Of a stretch of 23,088 nucleotides of DNA, positions 8,081-15,895 are shown one piece after another. Source of the stretch: Prevotellaceae bacterium UBA4336. GTDB taxonomy: Bacteria > Bacteroidota > Bacteroidia > Bacteroidales > Bacteroidaceae. Under the pieces are notes generated by a model. The model saw only the letters and a program-made list of their open reading frames with translations, was not told where the DNA came from and ran no database searches. A program made the position numbers and the translations under genes. How positions within the stretch are numbered: position 1 is the stretch's first letter; every line of letters begins with the position of its first letter. The stretch is taken from the NCBI GenBank assembly GCA_002394305.1, contig DGTM01000021.1, positions 1 through 23,088 of the forward strand, read 5' to 3'.

Positions 8081-9412
8081 TCAGCCCCTCAACTTCGCCT
8101 CGGCTTCTTCCGCCTTCTCGAAGTGGAAGTTGCTCCATGTCTGCTCGAAGAGGGACGCAATCTCCTTGGTGCAAAGGTTGCCGATGCTGCCTTCGTGGGT
8201 GTGATGCACTTCCTTGTGGGGCGTGAAGCGTCCGGCTTCGATGTCGAGGCCGACCTTCTTGTACGCGTCGCGGAAGGGCATACCTTCCGAGGCCAGGCGG
8301 TTGACTTCCTCCACGGAGAACATGAGGTCGTAGCGCGGGTCGTCCAGGATGTGTTCGTTCACTTCGAGGCGGCTGGTGATGTAGGTTGCCATCTGCAGGC
8401 AGTCGCGCAGTTCCTGGAAGGCGGGCAGGAAGACTTCCTTGATGATTTGGAGGTCGCGGAAGTAGCCGCTGGGCAGGTTGTTCATAATGAGCGTCACCTG
8501 CTGCGGCAGAGCTTGAATCTTGTTGCACTTTGCGCGTGTCAGCTCGAAGACGTCGGGGTTCTTCTTGTGCGGCATGATGCTCGAACCGGTCGTACACTCC
8601 TTCGGCAGCTTGATGAAACCGAAGTTCTGACTGTTGAAGAGGCAGGCGTCGAAGGCCAGCTTGCTGACGGTTCCTGCTATTCCGGCGAGGGCGAAAGCCA
8701 CGTTGCGCTCCGTCTTGCCACGTCCCATCTGGGCATAGACCACGTTGTAGTCGAGCGAGTCGAAGCCCAGGAGCTCGGTCGTCATGGTTCGGTTCAGGGG
8801 GAACGACGAGCCGTAGCCTGCGGCGGAGCCGAGCGGGTTGCGGTTGGTAATGCGGTAGGCGGCTTGCAGGAAGACGAGGTCGTCCACGAGGCTCTCGGCG
8901 TAGGCACCCAGCCAAAGGCCGAAGCTACTGGGCATCGCCACTTGCAGATGGGTGTAGCCGGGCATGAGGACGTCCTTGTAGCGTTCGCTCTGCTGCTGCA
9001 GCTCAGTGAAGAGACTGCGCACGTCCTCAGCCACGAGGCGCAGCTGTCGGCGGATGAAGAGCTTCAGGTCCACCAGCACCTGGTCGTTGCGGCTGCGTCC
9101 CGAGTGTATCTTCTTGCCCATGTCACCGAGCCGACGGGTGAGTATCAGCTCGACTTGCGAGTGCACGTCCTCTACGCCTTCCTCTATCGCGAAGCGTCCC
9201 TCGCGTATCTCCGCAAGGATGTTTCGCAGCTCGGCCAGCAGGGCCTGCAGTTCTTCCTTCTCGAGGAGCCCGATGCTCTCGAGCATTGTGATGTGTGCCA
9301 TCGAGCCGAGCACGTCGGCTTCGGCCAGATACATGTCCATCTCGCGGTCGCGCCCCACGGTGAAGCGTTCAATCTCTGCTGTTATCTCAAATCCTTTGTC
9401 CCAAAGCTTCAT
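8081..9412 (-). CDS. argH: Argininosuccinate lyase
   Basis: A 443-residue cytoplasmic enzyme that splits argininosuccinate into arginine and fumarate, the last step of arginine synthesis. The signature TGSSIMPHKKNPD lies near 275-287 and carries the catalytic Ser; SGRSRNDQ is near 104-111 and the TH of GYTHLQ near 154-155. The sequence starts MKLWDKGFEI and is full-length, slightly shorter than the roughly 460 residues of many homologues, as is usual in Bacteroidetes. It reads in the same direction as the SRPBCC gene and pyrE upstream, with a 108-bp word-repeat spacer before it. No other arginine gene is in the window, so its regulation cannot be judged. Confidence 0.97.
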   Translation of the reverse strand: MKLWDKGFEITAEIERFTVGRDREMDMYLAEADVLGSMAHITMLESIGLLEKEELQALLAELRNILAEIREGRFAIEEGVEDVHSQVELILTRRLGDMGKKIHSGRSRNDQVLVDLKLFIRRQLRLVAEDVRSLFTELQQQSERYKDVLMPGYTHLQVAMPSSFGLWLGAYAESLVDDLVFLQAAYRITNRNPLGSAAGYGSSFPLNRTMTTELLGFDSLDYNVVYAQMGRGKTERNVAFALAGIAGTVSKLAFDACLFNSQNFGFIKLPKECTTGSSIMPHKKNPDVFELTRAKCNKIQALPQQVTLIMNNLPSGYFRDLQIIKEVFLPAFQELRDCLQMATYITSRLEVNEHILDDPRYDLMFSVEEVNRLASEGMPFRDAYKKVGLDIEAGRFTPHKEVHHTHEGSIGNLCTKEIASLFEQTWSNFHFEKAEEAEAKLRG

Positions 9413-9520
9413 TGAAAGTTGAAAAATTGAAAAGTTGAAAAATTGAAAAAGATAAAGAGTATAAGGATAAAAAGTGAAAATGCTTTTTAATTTTTTACCT
9501 TTTCACCTTTTCACCTTTTA
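9413..9520. repeat. Word-repeat spacer between argH and the SRPBCC gene
   Basis: About six GAAAAGTTG/GAAAAATTG words (9415-9460) and, at the other end, TTTTCACC repeated twice (9498-9515) fill this spacer. The two halves are roughly inverted relative to each other. The word matches that at 190-226. No convincing TAnnTTTG promoter is seen for argH. Confidence 0.6.
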
Positions 9521-10000
9521 TTAGTACGGCAGGCTTGCCAGCATTTGTGCCAGGCCGTCGACGCCCTGCTCGAGTTTCTTCCCCACCATCTGCCGGATGA
9601 AGAAGTTGAGGTCGGCCTTGAGGGTGAGGCGCATGGCGCACTCGCTGTCGCCCGAGGGCAGGAGCTGTATCCACATGTTGGCAGCTACGGGCATCCCTTC
9701 GGCTGCGAACTTGATGGTCTTGTCCGGCTCGCGCTCGATGATGCGCAGCGTGGCGGTGCCTATCGGCGTCTGGCCAGAAACGGAATCGGTGTCGAACTGC
9801 AGCTCACGCAGCTTCTCTACGATCTGCTCCACCTGCTCAGGCTTCACCTTGTCGCCGGCCTGCTGCTTGATGCGCTCCAAGGCTTCGGGGTTGTCGAGGC
9901 CTTGCTGTATGACGGCCAGGTTGTTGAGGTCGGACAGTCGCTCATAGACGCGTCCGATGGGAGCGTATATCTTCTTTACTTCGCTTTTGTACTCGGTCAT
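9521..10000 (-). CDS. SRPBCC-fold (polyketide cyclase/START-like) protein
   Basis: A 159-residue protein starting MTEYKSEVKKIYAPIGRVYERLSDL, the typical entry of the SRPBCC/Bet v1 fold: a first strand followed by the VYERLSDLNNL helix. Further strands run through TATLRIIEREPDKTIKFAAEG and ECAMRLTLKADLNFF, and a long C-terminal helix (RQMVGKKLEQGVDGLAQMLASL) closes the cavity. This fold binds hydrophobic ligands; no catalytic residue can be named. It lies 60 bp after pyrE and before argH on the same strand. From memory, a SRPBCC protein beside pyrE is common in Bacteroides, but nothing here links it to pyrimidine synthesis. Confidence 0.8.
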   Translation of the reverse strand: MTEYKSEVKKIYAPIGRVYERLSDLNNLAVIQQGLDNPEALERIKQQAGDKVKPEQVEQIVEKLRELQFDTDSVSGQTPIGTATLRIIEREPDKTIKFAAEGMPVAANMWIQLLPSGDSECAMRLTLKADLNFFIRQMVGKKLEQGVDGLAQMLASLPY

Positions 10001-10043
10001 CTTGTTAATTTACGATTTAATCATTTACCATTACCATTCATGT

Positions 10044-10073
10044 CCTCCCCTTTGGGGGAGTTAGAGGGGGGCC
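10044..10073. repeat. Solitary GC-rich palindromic half-element at the pyrE 3' end
   Basis: CCTCCCC, a TTT loop and GGGGGAG form a short hairpin followed by TTAGAGGGGGGCC. Read on the minus strand, it aligns closely with the htpG element at 21827-21857. It supplies the last codons (Ala-Pro-Leu) and the TAA of pyrE. Confidence 0.65.
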
Positions 10074-10714
10074 TTCCAGTTGGCGGGGTCCTTGCGCCAC
10101 TCGTGGAGGGTCGGGATGTCGGCCTCCTTGATGTAGCCCGTCTTGAGGGCTTCGGTCACGACGGCTTCGTAGTTGGTCAGGGTGACGAGCTTGACGCCGG
10201 CGGCGCGGAAGGCTTCTTCGGCAACCGGGAAGCCGTAAGTGTAGGACGCTACCATACCCACTACCTCACAGCCTGCTTTCCTGAGCGCCTCGACGGCTTT
10301 GAGGCTGCTGCCACCCGTGCTGATGAGGTCCTCTACGACCACAACTTTCATGCCTGACTTGAGTTCACCCTCGATGAGGTTCTCCATGCCGTGGTCCTTT
10401 GGCTTGCTGCGAACGTAAGCAAAGGGGAGAGAGAGTGCGTCAGCCACCAAAGCACCTTGGGCAATGGCTCCTGTGGCAACGCCTGCCACGCCTTCTGCCT
10501 CGGGGAACTGCTCCATGACGAGACGCGTCAGCTCCACCTTGACGAAACTGCGCAGGCCGGGGAAGGAGAGTGTCTTGCGGTTGTCGCAATAGAAGGGACT
10601 CTTCCAGCCGCTTGCCCATGTGAAGGGATTGCTTGGTTGTAACTTGATGGCTTTTACGCCCAGCAGCTTGGCTGCAAAGATTGATTCAACGTTGTTCATC
10701 ATCATATTTACCAT
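10061..10714 (-). CDS. pyrE: Orotate phosphoribosyltransferase
   Basis: The enzyme joins orotate to PRPP to form OMP in pyrimidine synthesis. It carries the PRPP-binding loop VVVVEDLISTGGSS, the flexible-loop segment YVRSKPKDHGMENLIEG and the N-terminal KLQPSNPFTWASGWKSPFY block of the family. The frame opens at an ATG at 10714 (217 residues). Two closer ATGs at 10705 and 10702 and one at 10699 (MNNVESIFAAKLL, 212 residues) are more likely, because the first codons come from the upstream word repeat (TAAATGGTAAAT). The C-terminus EWRKDPANWK is expected; the final APL and stop come from the GC-rich repeat element. The SRPBCC gene follows after 60 bp. Confidence 0.95.
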   Translation of the reverse strand: MVNMMMNNVESIFAAKLLGVKAIKLQPSNPFTWASGWKSPFYCDNRKTLSFPGLRSFVKVELTRLVMEQFPEAEGVAGVATGAIAQGALVADALSLPFAYVRSKPKDHGMENLIEGELKSGMKVVVVEDLISTGGSSLKAVEALRKAGCEVVGMVASYTYGFPVAEEAFRAAGVKLVTLTNYEAVVTEALKTGYIKEADIPTLHEWRKDPANWKAPL

Positions 10715-10855
10715 TTAATCATTTATCATTTACCATTTATTGGACCCTTAAAGGTGGTTGGTGGTTAGAGGTTAGTGGTAAGAGGATAGCTGTGGGTGAT
10801 GGTGTTCTCTAACCTCTAACCCCTAACCTCTAACCCCTTAACGCGGAGAGGGGTT
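10706..10855. repeat. Spacer word repeats: ATTTACC type and TTAGAGG-type inverted array
   Basis: Next to the pyrE start, TTTACCATTTAATCATTTATC-like words run to about 10741; a second patch lies at about 10010-10040. Further right, 10763-10785 (GGTTAGAGGTTAGTGGTAAG) and 10807-10838 (CTCTAACCTCTAACCCCTAA) form inverted arrays of a TTAGAGG-like heptamer. AACCCCT (10832-10838) and AGGGGTT (10849-10855) make a further small stem. No TAnnTTTG promoter for pyrE is evident. Confidence 0.65.
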
Positions 10856-10892
10856 GACTATCGTCGAGCCTTGCTTAGGGGTGAGGCTTTTT

Positions 10893-13067
10893 TTAACTCT
10901 TTATCACTTTCTTTCCGTCCTTTATGTAGAGGCCCGGCTCCTGCATGCTTGCGGTGCGGGTGCCGTCGAGGCGGTAGATGAGATGGTTGCCCTCTCTCTG
11001 TTCCGAGGGAGCGGACACGCTGTCGTCATCGCCTTTGCCGATTGTGAAATACTGGCGTGGGAAAGGTTCCTCGTAGCCGTCGGCCATGAAGTAACCCACG
11101 AAGTAGTCGCCTTCGGGCAAGGGTGCTGTCCAGTTCTTCGTGCCGCTGACGTTGAGCCGCAGCGTACCGTTTACCTTTGTATTATAGAGCCAAGTGGGGC
11201 ATTTCTCGTTTTTCGGTACGAGACCGGCCGCAAAGATGCCCACCCAGTCGTTGCTGATGTTGGGAGCGTTGGCAAGCGTCACCACGACGGCATCGCCCAC
11301 GTTATAGACGGATTTGTCGGTCTGCATGGAGAAGTTCTCGGGGTTGTATGCCCGCGAGGTGACAAAGAAGGGGATGCGTGGCGAGCACTCCGTGTAGCCG
11401 CCGTCCTGGAAGAGCACGGCAAAGTATTCTCCGGGAGCTGCGACGCTGAGTGTCAGCGTGCCTGCTGCCACTTCGGTGTATTTGTAGGTCGTCGATGTGT
11501 CGCTCGAGCCGGGCGTTTTGCCTTTGGCATAGATGCCGAGCCATGCCTCTTTTCCGACAGGGACGTCGGCGAAGGTGGCTTGGATGGCTTCGTTCACCTT
11601 GTAGAACTGCTTGTCGAGCGAGAGCGACGAGGTGAACATGGCGAAAGAGCTGTCTATCCAGTCCGAATAGATGGGGTTCCCTTTGGCTCCGAAGCAGTTG
11701 CAGGGACGGATGGCGAAGCGGTAGGCGAAGTCCTTGGGCAGTTCGCTCTCGCCGAAGACGCAGCGCACGTCGCCCTCTTCTTTATTCTCGCCGAGGTAGC
11801 ACTTAGGGGAGAAGACGCGCTTCGTCGAGCAGACGTGGCGGACATCGAGCCAGTCGTACTCCACCTGCACCTCGTAGTCGAAGGCGCGAACGCCGGCGTT
11901 CTTCTTCAAAACGGTCGGGAAGTGGACTGTCACTTGCTTCTGCTGCGTGCCATAGCGGTCGCTGCCTTTTCCTGCCGTGACGGTGGCCTTAGTGCCTGCG
12001 GGGAACTGCGGAATGGCAGCAGTCTTGGCACGGTTCTCGAAGGAGAGCGGCTGAGAGGCCGAGATGGGCCAAGGCAGATACCACGGCTCGCCGATGGCTT
12101 CGTCATAGACAAACTCTCGCTTCTCGAATGTGATAGCGTTGTCATAGACGCGCATCACCATGCCCTGACGTCCGTCTGATGGGTCCATCTTCGCCATCTG
12201 CGAGGGTGGACGTGCCGACCAGTCGTCCTGATAGGTGTTTTCACGAGCGGGCATGGGATAGAGATACTTGAGCGACGAGGTGCCGATGCTGGTGAAGCTG
12301 CCTTGCCAAAGGTCGCGGTCGTCGTCAAGCGGCGAGTGCGAGTGTCCGGAGAACGCGATGGCGTTGGGGTACTTGCTCAGGAGTCTTGTCACCGTTCCGT
12401 CGTCGCGGCCCCAAGCCCAGGCACAATTGCAGGTGTCCTTGGGATGCGGATGCTGGATATAGAAGAAGGGGCGTCCGTCGGCCGTCAGCTCGGCGTTGTG
12501 CTTCTTGAGGAAGTCGGCCAGGCCGGAGATGTGGCTTTGGTTCTCCCAATGCGCACCGATGAAGTGATAGCCCTTGATGGTCTTCATCCAAAGGGGCTGA
12601 TAATCTTCCTTGAAGCATTGCTTCCATGCGGCAGCAGCCTGTCGGCCAATGCCTTGAGCCTCGGCTGTCTCCTTACCGACGCTGCTAATGGTTCCGCCCC
12701 AGGTGTAGGCCTCCATGTCGTGGTTGCCGTAGATGAAGAGCTGAACTGTTTCTTTGCCGTTCAGTCCTTTGTTGTCGGGAAAGACTTGGAACCAAGCATT
12801 TGCCACCACTTGGAGCTGAGGCAGCAGGCCTTGGTCGGCCATGTCGCCGGCGATGATGACACCGTCCACCTTCAGACTGCGGAAGTATTCGAGCGTGTGG
12901 ATGAACGTGGCGGCTGTGTCTGCTCCGCGCAGATGGATGTCGCTCACGATGCCCACCACAAGGTTTGGTTCGCCAAGCGTTGCAATTGTTTCGGCAAGTG
13001 CTGGCGAGCCAAGATAAGCAGCACCGGCAAGGGCAGTACTGCGTTGTAGGAATTCTCGTCGGTTCAT
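10893..13067 (-). CDS. Tat-exported calcineurin-like metallophosphoesterase with Ig-like repeats
   Basis: A 724-residue protein. The N-terminus MNRREFLQRSTALAGAAYLG is a twin-arginine signal. The phosphoesterase domain (about 35-330) shows the metal-binding blocks SDIH (D43, H45), IAGDMAD (D75), YGNHD (N115, H116) and, later, FSGHSHS. Such enzymes use two metals to cleave phosphomonoesters or diesters; the substrate is not evident. A middle region is followed by two similar Ig-like domains (about 480-680), each with a WLGIY or WVGIF strand and a GEYFAV or GDYFVGYF strand. The tail YRLDGTRTASMQEPGLYIKDGKKVIKS resembles other Bacteroidetes C-terminal tails. The start at 13067 fits the Tat motif and a promoter at 13095-13125. 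Export folded with bound metal is consistent with the Tat signal. Confidence 0.88.
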   Translation of the reverse strand: MNRREFLQRSTALAGAAYLGSPALAETIATLGEPNLVVGIVSDIHLRGADTAATFIHTLEYFRSLKVDGVIIAGDMADQGLLPQLQVVANAWFQVFPDNKGLNGKETVQLFIYGNHDMEAYTWGGTISSVGKETAEAQGIGRQAAAAWKQCFKEDYQPLWMKTIKGYHFIGAHWENQSHISGLADFLKKHNAELTADGRPFFYIQHPHPKDTCNCAWAWGRDDGTVTRLLSKYPNAIAFSGHSHSPLDDDRDLWQGSFTSIGTSSLKYLYPMPARENTYQDDWSARPPSQMAKMDPSDGRQGMVMRVYDNAITFEKREFVYDEAIGEPWYLPWPISASQPLSFENRAKTAAIPQFPAGTKATVTAGKGSDRYGTQQKQVTVHFPTVLKKNAGVRAFDYEVQVEYDWLDVRHVCSTKRVFSPKCYLGENKEEGDVRCVFGESELPKDFAYRFAIRPCNCFGAKGNPIYSDWIDSSFAMFTSSLSLDKQFYKVNEAIQATFADVPVGKEAWLGIYAKGKTPGSSDTSTTYKYTEVAAGTLTLSVAAPGEYFAVLFQDGGYTECSPRIPFFVTSRAYNPENFSMQTDKSVYNVGDAVVVTLANAPNISNDWVGIFAAGLVPKNEKCPTWLYNTKVNGTLRLNVSGTKNWTAPLPEGDYFVGYFMADGYEEPFPRQYFTIGKGDDDSVSAPSEQREGNHLIYRLDGTRTASMQEPGLYIKDGKKVIKS

Positions 13068-13094
13068 GTCGTTGTACTTCTTTGAACGATGAGA

Positions 13095-13125
13095 CAAAGG
13101 TAGGAAATAAAAGCGAACGGTGCAA
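13095..13125 (-). promoter_or_regulatory. Putative sigma-70-type Bacteroidetes promoter for the phosphoesterase gene
   Basis: On the minus strand TACCTTTG (complement of 13095-13102) matches the TAnnTTTG -7 element. TTGC (13122-13125), 19 bp upstream, resembles the TTTG -33 element. A start of transcription near 13090 would give a leader of about 23 nt before the ATG at 13067. Confidence 0.6.
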
Positions 13126-13194
13126 GTAAACAAACTTTGATTTTCCGCTATTGGACACAAAACGCAAAACAACGTTAAAAAACACTGCATTTTG

Positions 13195-13225
13195 TTTGTT
13201 GTGTACTCCTTTTTGCGTAACTTTG
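13195..13225 (+). promoter_or_regulatory. Putative promoter for the Cys/His-rich gene and TonB receptor
   Basis: TTTG at 13195-13198, a 19-bp spacer and TAACTTTG at 13218-13225 match the Bacteroidetes promoter exactly. Transcription would begin about 4-7 bp downstream, at or just after the ATG at 13230. The message is therefore either nearly leaderless or starts translation at the ATG at 13242. Confidence 0.65.
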
Positions 13226-13229
13226 TGGC

Positions 13230-13574
13230 ATGAATCCCGTGATGAAGAGACATATTGCTGCATGGTTGCTATTGGCAGTCTACCTGCCGATGCTCATCCT
13301 TTCGTCGCTGCATATCCATGAGCCATCGCAGGAAACGGAGCAGACATGCACCGAGTGCGTACACCACCAGTGCCAAGGTCACCTGATTCAGCTTTCGGAC
13401 GGGATGCACCAGTGTGTGCTGTGCCAAGTCCTCACGTTGACGTACGTCACTACCGTCGCCGGAGCGTTGCTTTGTTATCAGGCCAGACGCAAGATTGTCT
13501 ATGCTGTGCGTCGGCGGAATGTCTCTGCGGTCCAACTCTTTGGTTTCTGTCTTCGTGCTCCTCCTGCCGTTTGA
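13230..13574 (+). CDS. Small Cys/His-rich membrane or exported protein, putative metal binding
   Basis: A 114-residue protein (110 if it starts at the ATG at 13242). A hydrophobic N-terminus (MKRHIAAWLLLAVYLPMLIL) acts as a signal peptide or anchor. It is followed by a segment rich in Cys and His: HIHE, CTECVHHQCQGH and MHQCVLCQ. A second hydrophobic stretch (LTLTYVTTVAGALLCYQA) and a basic tail ending RAPPAV follow. The paired CxxC and His clusters suggest binding of a soft or transition metal outside the cytoplasm, reminiscent of DUF2946-type proteins; that family link is a guess. It sits 133 bp upstream of a ZnuD-like receptor on the same strand, behind a good promoter. A metal-handling partner of the receptor is inferred from context. 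The ATG at 13242 may be the true start, because the -7 element lies only 5 bp before 13230. Confidence 0.65.
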   Translation: MNPVMKRHIAAWLLLAVYLPMLILSSLHIHEPSQETEQTCTECVHHQCQGHLIQLSDGMHQCVLCQVLTLTYVTTVAGALLCYQARRKIVYAVRRRNVSAVQLFGFCLRAPPAV

Positions 13575-13706
13575 AGGTGAAAGATGTCTCGTTTCATCTT
13601 TAGGTTATTCAAACAGTCAAATTCTTATTATCCAACAGATATCCTGACTGTCACGCCTATGCCGTGAAGCAGAAGGTATGCTGTTATCAAACAGGAGACA
13701 CGTATT

Positions 13707-15890
13707 ATGAAACACATTATTATATATATAGGAGTCTGCCTGTGGGCAGTCTCCATGTCGGTCTCTGCCCAGCAGGAGCACCGGCACAGCGATTGCATAG
13801 AAGACAGCATCAACCCGATGACGGAAGCCATCCTGAGCGAAGTGACAGTGCAAGGCGTGGCCGGAACGCAAAGACTGAAGGATGCGTCCTCGCCCTTCAT
13901 GGTCGTCTCGCCCAAGCTCTTGCATCAGAGCGTCGGCACGAACATCGTCGATGCCGTGGGACACATGCCCGGACTGTCGCAGATAAGCACGGGAACGGGC
14001 ATCTCGAAGCCCGTCATCCGCGGCTTGGGCTACAACAGAGTGGTCATCGTCGAGCAGGGAATCCGCCAGGAAGGGCAGCAGTGGGGCGACGAGCACGGGC
14101 TTGAAGTGGACGAGCAGGGCGTACATTCGGTAGAGATACTCAAGGGCCCAGCCTCGCTCATGTACGGCAGCGATGCCATTGCCGGCGTGATGATACTGCA
14201 CCCCGAGCGTCCGCTGGAGGAAGGCACGATGCAGGTGAAGGTGGGCGGACAGTACCAGTCGAACAACGGTCTCTACGACTATCATGTAGGCTTTGCGGGC
14301 AACGTCGGCGGGTGGCTTTGGAACTGGCACTTCCTCGACAAGGCGGCGCATTGCTACAAGAACAGCACCGACGGCTACGTGCCAGGCTCGTGGTTCAAGG
14401 AGCGCGACGTGCAGGGCATGCTGGGCGTCAACAAATCCTGGGGGCACTCGTGGCTCCGCTTCTCACACGTCAACTTCACGCCCGGCATCACGGAGGGCGA
14501 ACGTGCCGACGAGGACTACGTCAGCGAGCATCCCGGCACGCACTTGGGCGACCTCGTCTGGGGCGACGATGCCTCGGCGTGCAGCTACGGCCGGCAGATG
14601 CCTTTCCAGAAAGTGCTGCATACGAAGGTGGTGAGCGACAACGCCTGGTACTTCGGGCCGGGCACGTTGAAGGCCATCGTCGGCTACCAGCAGAACTTCC
14701 GCAGGGAATACGAGGCGGAGGACGACGAGCCGACCGACTGGGATGCGCTCGAACCGACACTGGCCATGCGCCTGCACACCGTGAACTACGACGTCAGGTA
14801 CCAGCACTCGCTGCCCCACGACTGGAAGCTCCAGACGGGCATCGGAGGCATGTGGCAGAGAAACGTCAATCAGGGCGAGGAGTATCTCATCCCCGACCAT
14901 CGTCTCTTCGACATCGGCTTCTTCGCCACGGCGGGCTGGCAGTTGGACAAATGGCACTTCTCCGGAGGCGCTCGCGTCGACAACCGCCACCTCAACACCT
15001 CCTCGCTGATGGAGGACGACAGGCTCCGCTTCGATGCCTTGAGCAAGAACTTCACGGGTGTTACGGGGAGCTTGGGCGTTGTCTGGAACGTGACCGACAG
15101 GCTGAACCTGCGACTGAATGCGGCCCGGGGGTTCCGTGCGCCGACGGTGAGCGAACTCTCGGCCAACGGCGTGCACGAGGGGAGCGTCCAATACGAGCTG
15201 GGCAATGCCGGGCTAAAGGCGGAGAAAAGCATGCAGATTGACTTGGGAGTGGACTACACGTCGCACTTCGTGAGCTTCCAGGCCTCGCTCTTCTCCAACT
15301 GGATCAACGACTACATCTTCCTCTCGCGACTGCCTTACGAGACCGACGGTTACCGCACCTATCAGTATCGCCAGGGCGATGCAAGGCTCATGGGCGGTGA
15401 AGCTTCGCTCGACATCCATCCCGTCAACCCCTTGCACATCGAGAATACCTTCTGCTATGTGCGTGGCGTCCAGCTCCATCAGCCGTCCGAGAGCCGAAAT
15501 CTGCCCTTGATGCCTGCGCCGCGATGGACTTGCAATGTGCGCTACGAGCTTCCAGACCTCGTCCGCGGACACTTGCGCCGCACCTGTCTCTCTGCAGGGA
15601 TGGAATACAACTTCAGTCAGAACAACTACTTTGCCCTCGACGAAACCGAGACAGCGACGCCTGGCTATGCCCTGTTCGACCTGACGTTGGGCACGGACCT
15701 ACACATCTTCGGACATAATTGCATTGAGATTGCCGTCTCCTGCCAGAATCTCTTCGACAAGGTCTACCAGCCGCATCTCTCCCGCCTGAAGTATACCGAC
15801 ACCAACCTCCTGACGGGCAGGCAGGGCGTCTCGGCCATGGGCAGGAACTTCTGCGTCAAGGTCAATGTCCCCATCGACATTCACTTATAA
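13707..15890 (+). CDS. ZnuD-like TonB-dependent outer-membrane receptor
   Basis: A 727-residue outer-membrane receptor. A signal peptide (MKHIIIYIGVCLWAVSMSVSA) is followed by a short His-rich N-terminus (QEHRHSDC) and a plug domain (about 45-160). The plug includes RGLGYNRVVIVEQGIRQEGQQWGDEHG and EILKGPASLMYGSDAIAGV, the usual plug end. No carboxypeptidase-like extension precedes it, unlike SusC proteins. The beta-barrel runs to the C-terminus, which ends in alternating residues and a final L (KVNVPIDIHL); NAARGFRAPTVSELSANGVHEG is the conserved barrel block. The QQWGDEHG stretch and His-rich N-terminus fit receptors for zinc or another metal rather than polysaccharide. An AGGAGA lies about 8 bp before the ATG. 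It ends only 5 bp before the convergent ATP-grasp gene. Confidence 0.88.
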   Translation: MKHIIIYIGVCLWAVSMSVSAQQEHRHSDCIEDSINPMTEAILSEVTVQGVAGTQRLKDASSPFMVVSPKLLHQSVGTNIVDAVGHMPGLSQISTGTGISKPVIRGLGYNRVVIVEQGIRQEGQQWGDEHGLEVDEQGVHSVEILKGPASLMYGSDAIAGVMILHPERPLEEGTMQVKVGGQYQSNNGLYDYHVGFAGNVGGWLWNWHFLDKAAHCYKNSTDGYVPGSWFKERDVQGMLGVNKSWGHSWLRFSHVNFTPGITEGERADEDYVSEHPGTHLGDLVWGDDASACSYGRQMPFQKVLHTKVVSDNAWYFGPGTLKAIVGYQQNFRREYEAEDDEPTDWDALEPTLAMRLHTVNYDVRYQHSLPHDWKLQTGIGGMWQRNVNQGEEYLIPDHRLFDIGFFATAGWQLDKWHFSGGARVDNRHLNTSSLMEDDRLRFDALSKNFTGVTGSLGVVWNVTDRLNLRLNAARGFRAPTVSELSANGVHEGSVQYELGNAGLKAEKSMQIDLGVDYTSHFVSFQASLFSNWINDYIFLSRLPYETDGYRTYQYRQGDARLMGGEASLDIHPVNPLHIENTFCYVRGVQLHQPSESRNLPLMPAPRWTCNVRYELPDLVRGHLRRTCLSAGMEYNFSQNNYFALDETETATPGYALFDLTLGTDLHIFGHNCIEIAVSCQNLFDKVYQPHLSRLKYTDTNLLTGRQGVSAMGRNFCVKVNVPIDIHL

Positions 15891-15895
15891 AACAA

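Noticed and set aside
10867..10895. AGCCT / AGGCT hairpin followed by seven Ts on the plus strand
   Set aside because: The stem is only 5 bp with a 12-nt loop, and no plus-strand gene lies upstream; on the minus strand the T-run is on the wrong side.
13580..13601. 7-bp hairpin AAAGATG / CATCTTT after the Cys/His-rich gene
   Set aside because: The stem is short, has no T-run, and the downstream receptor probably shares the transcript, so it is not a credible terminator.
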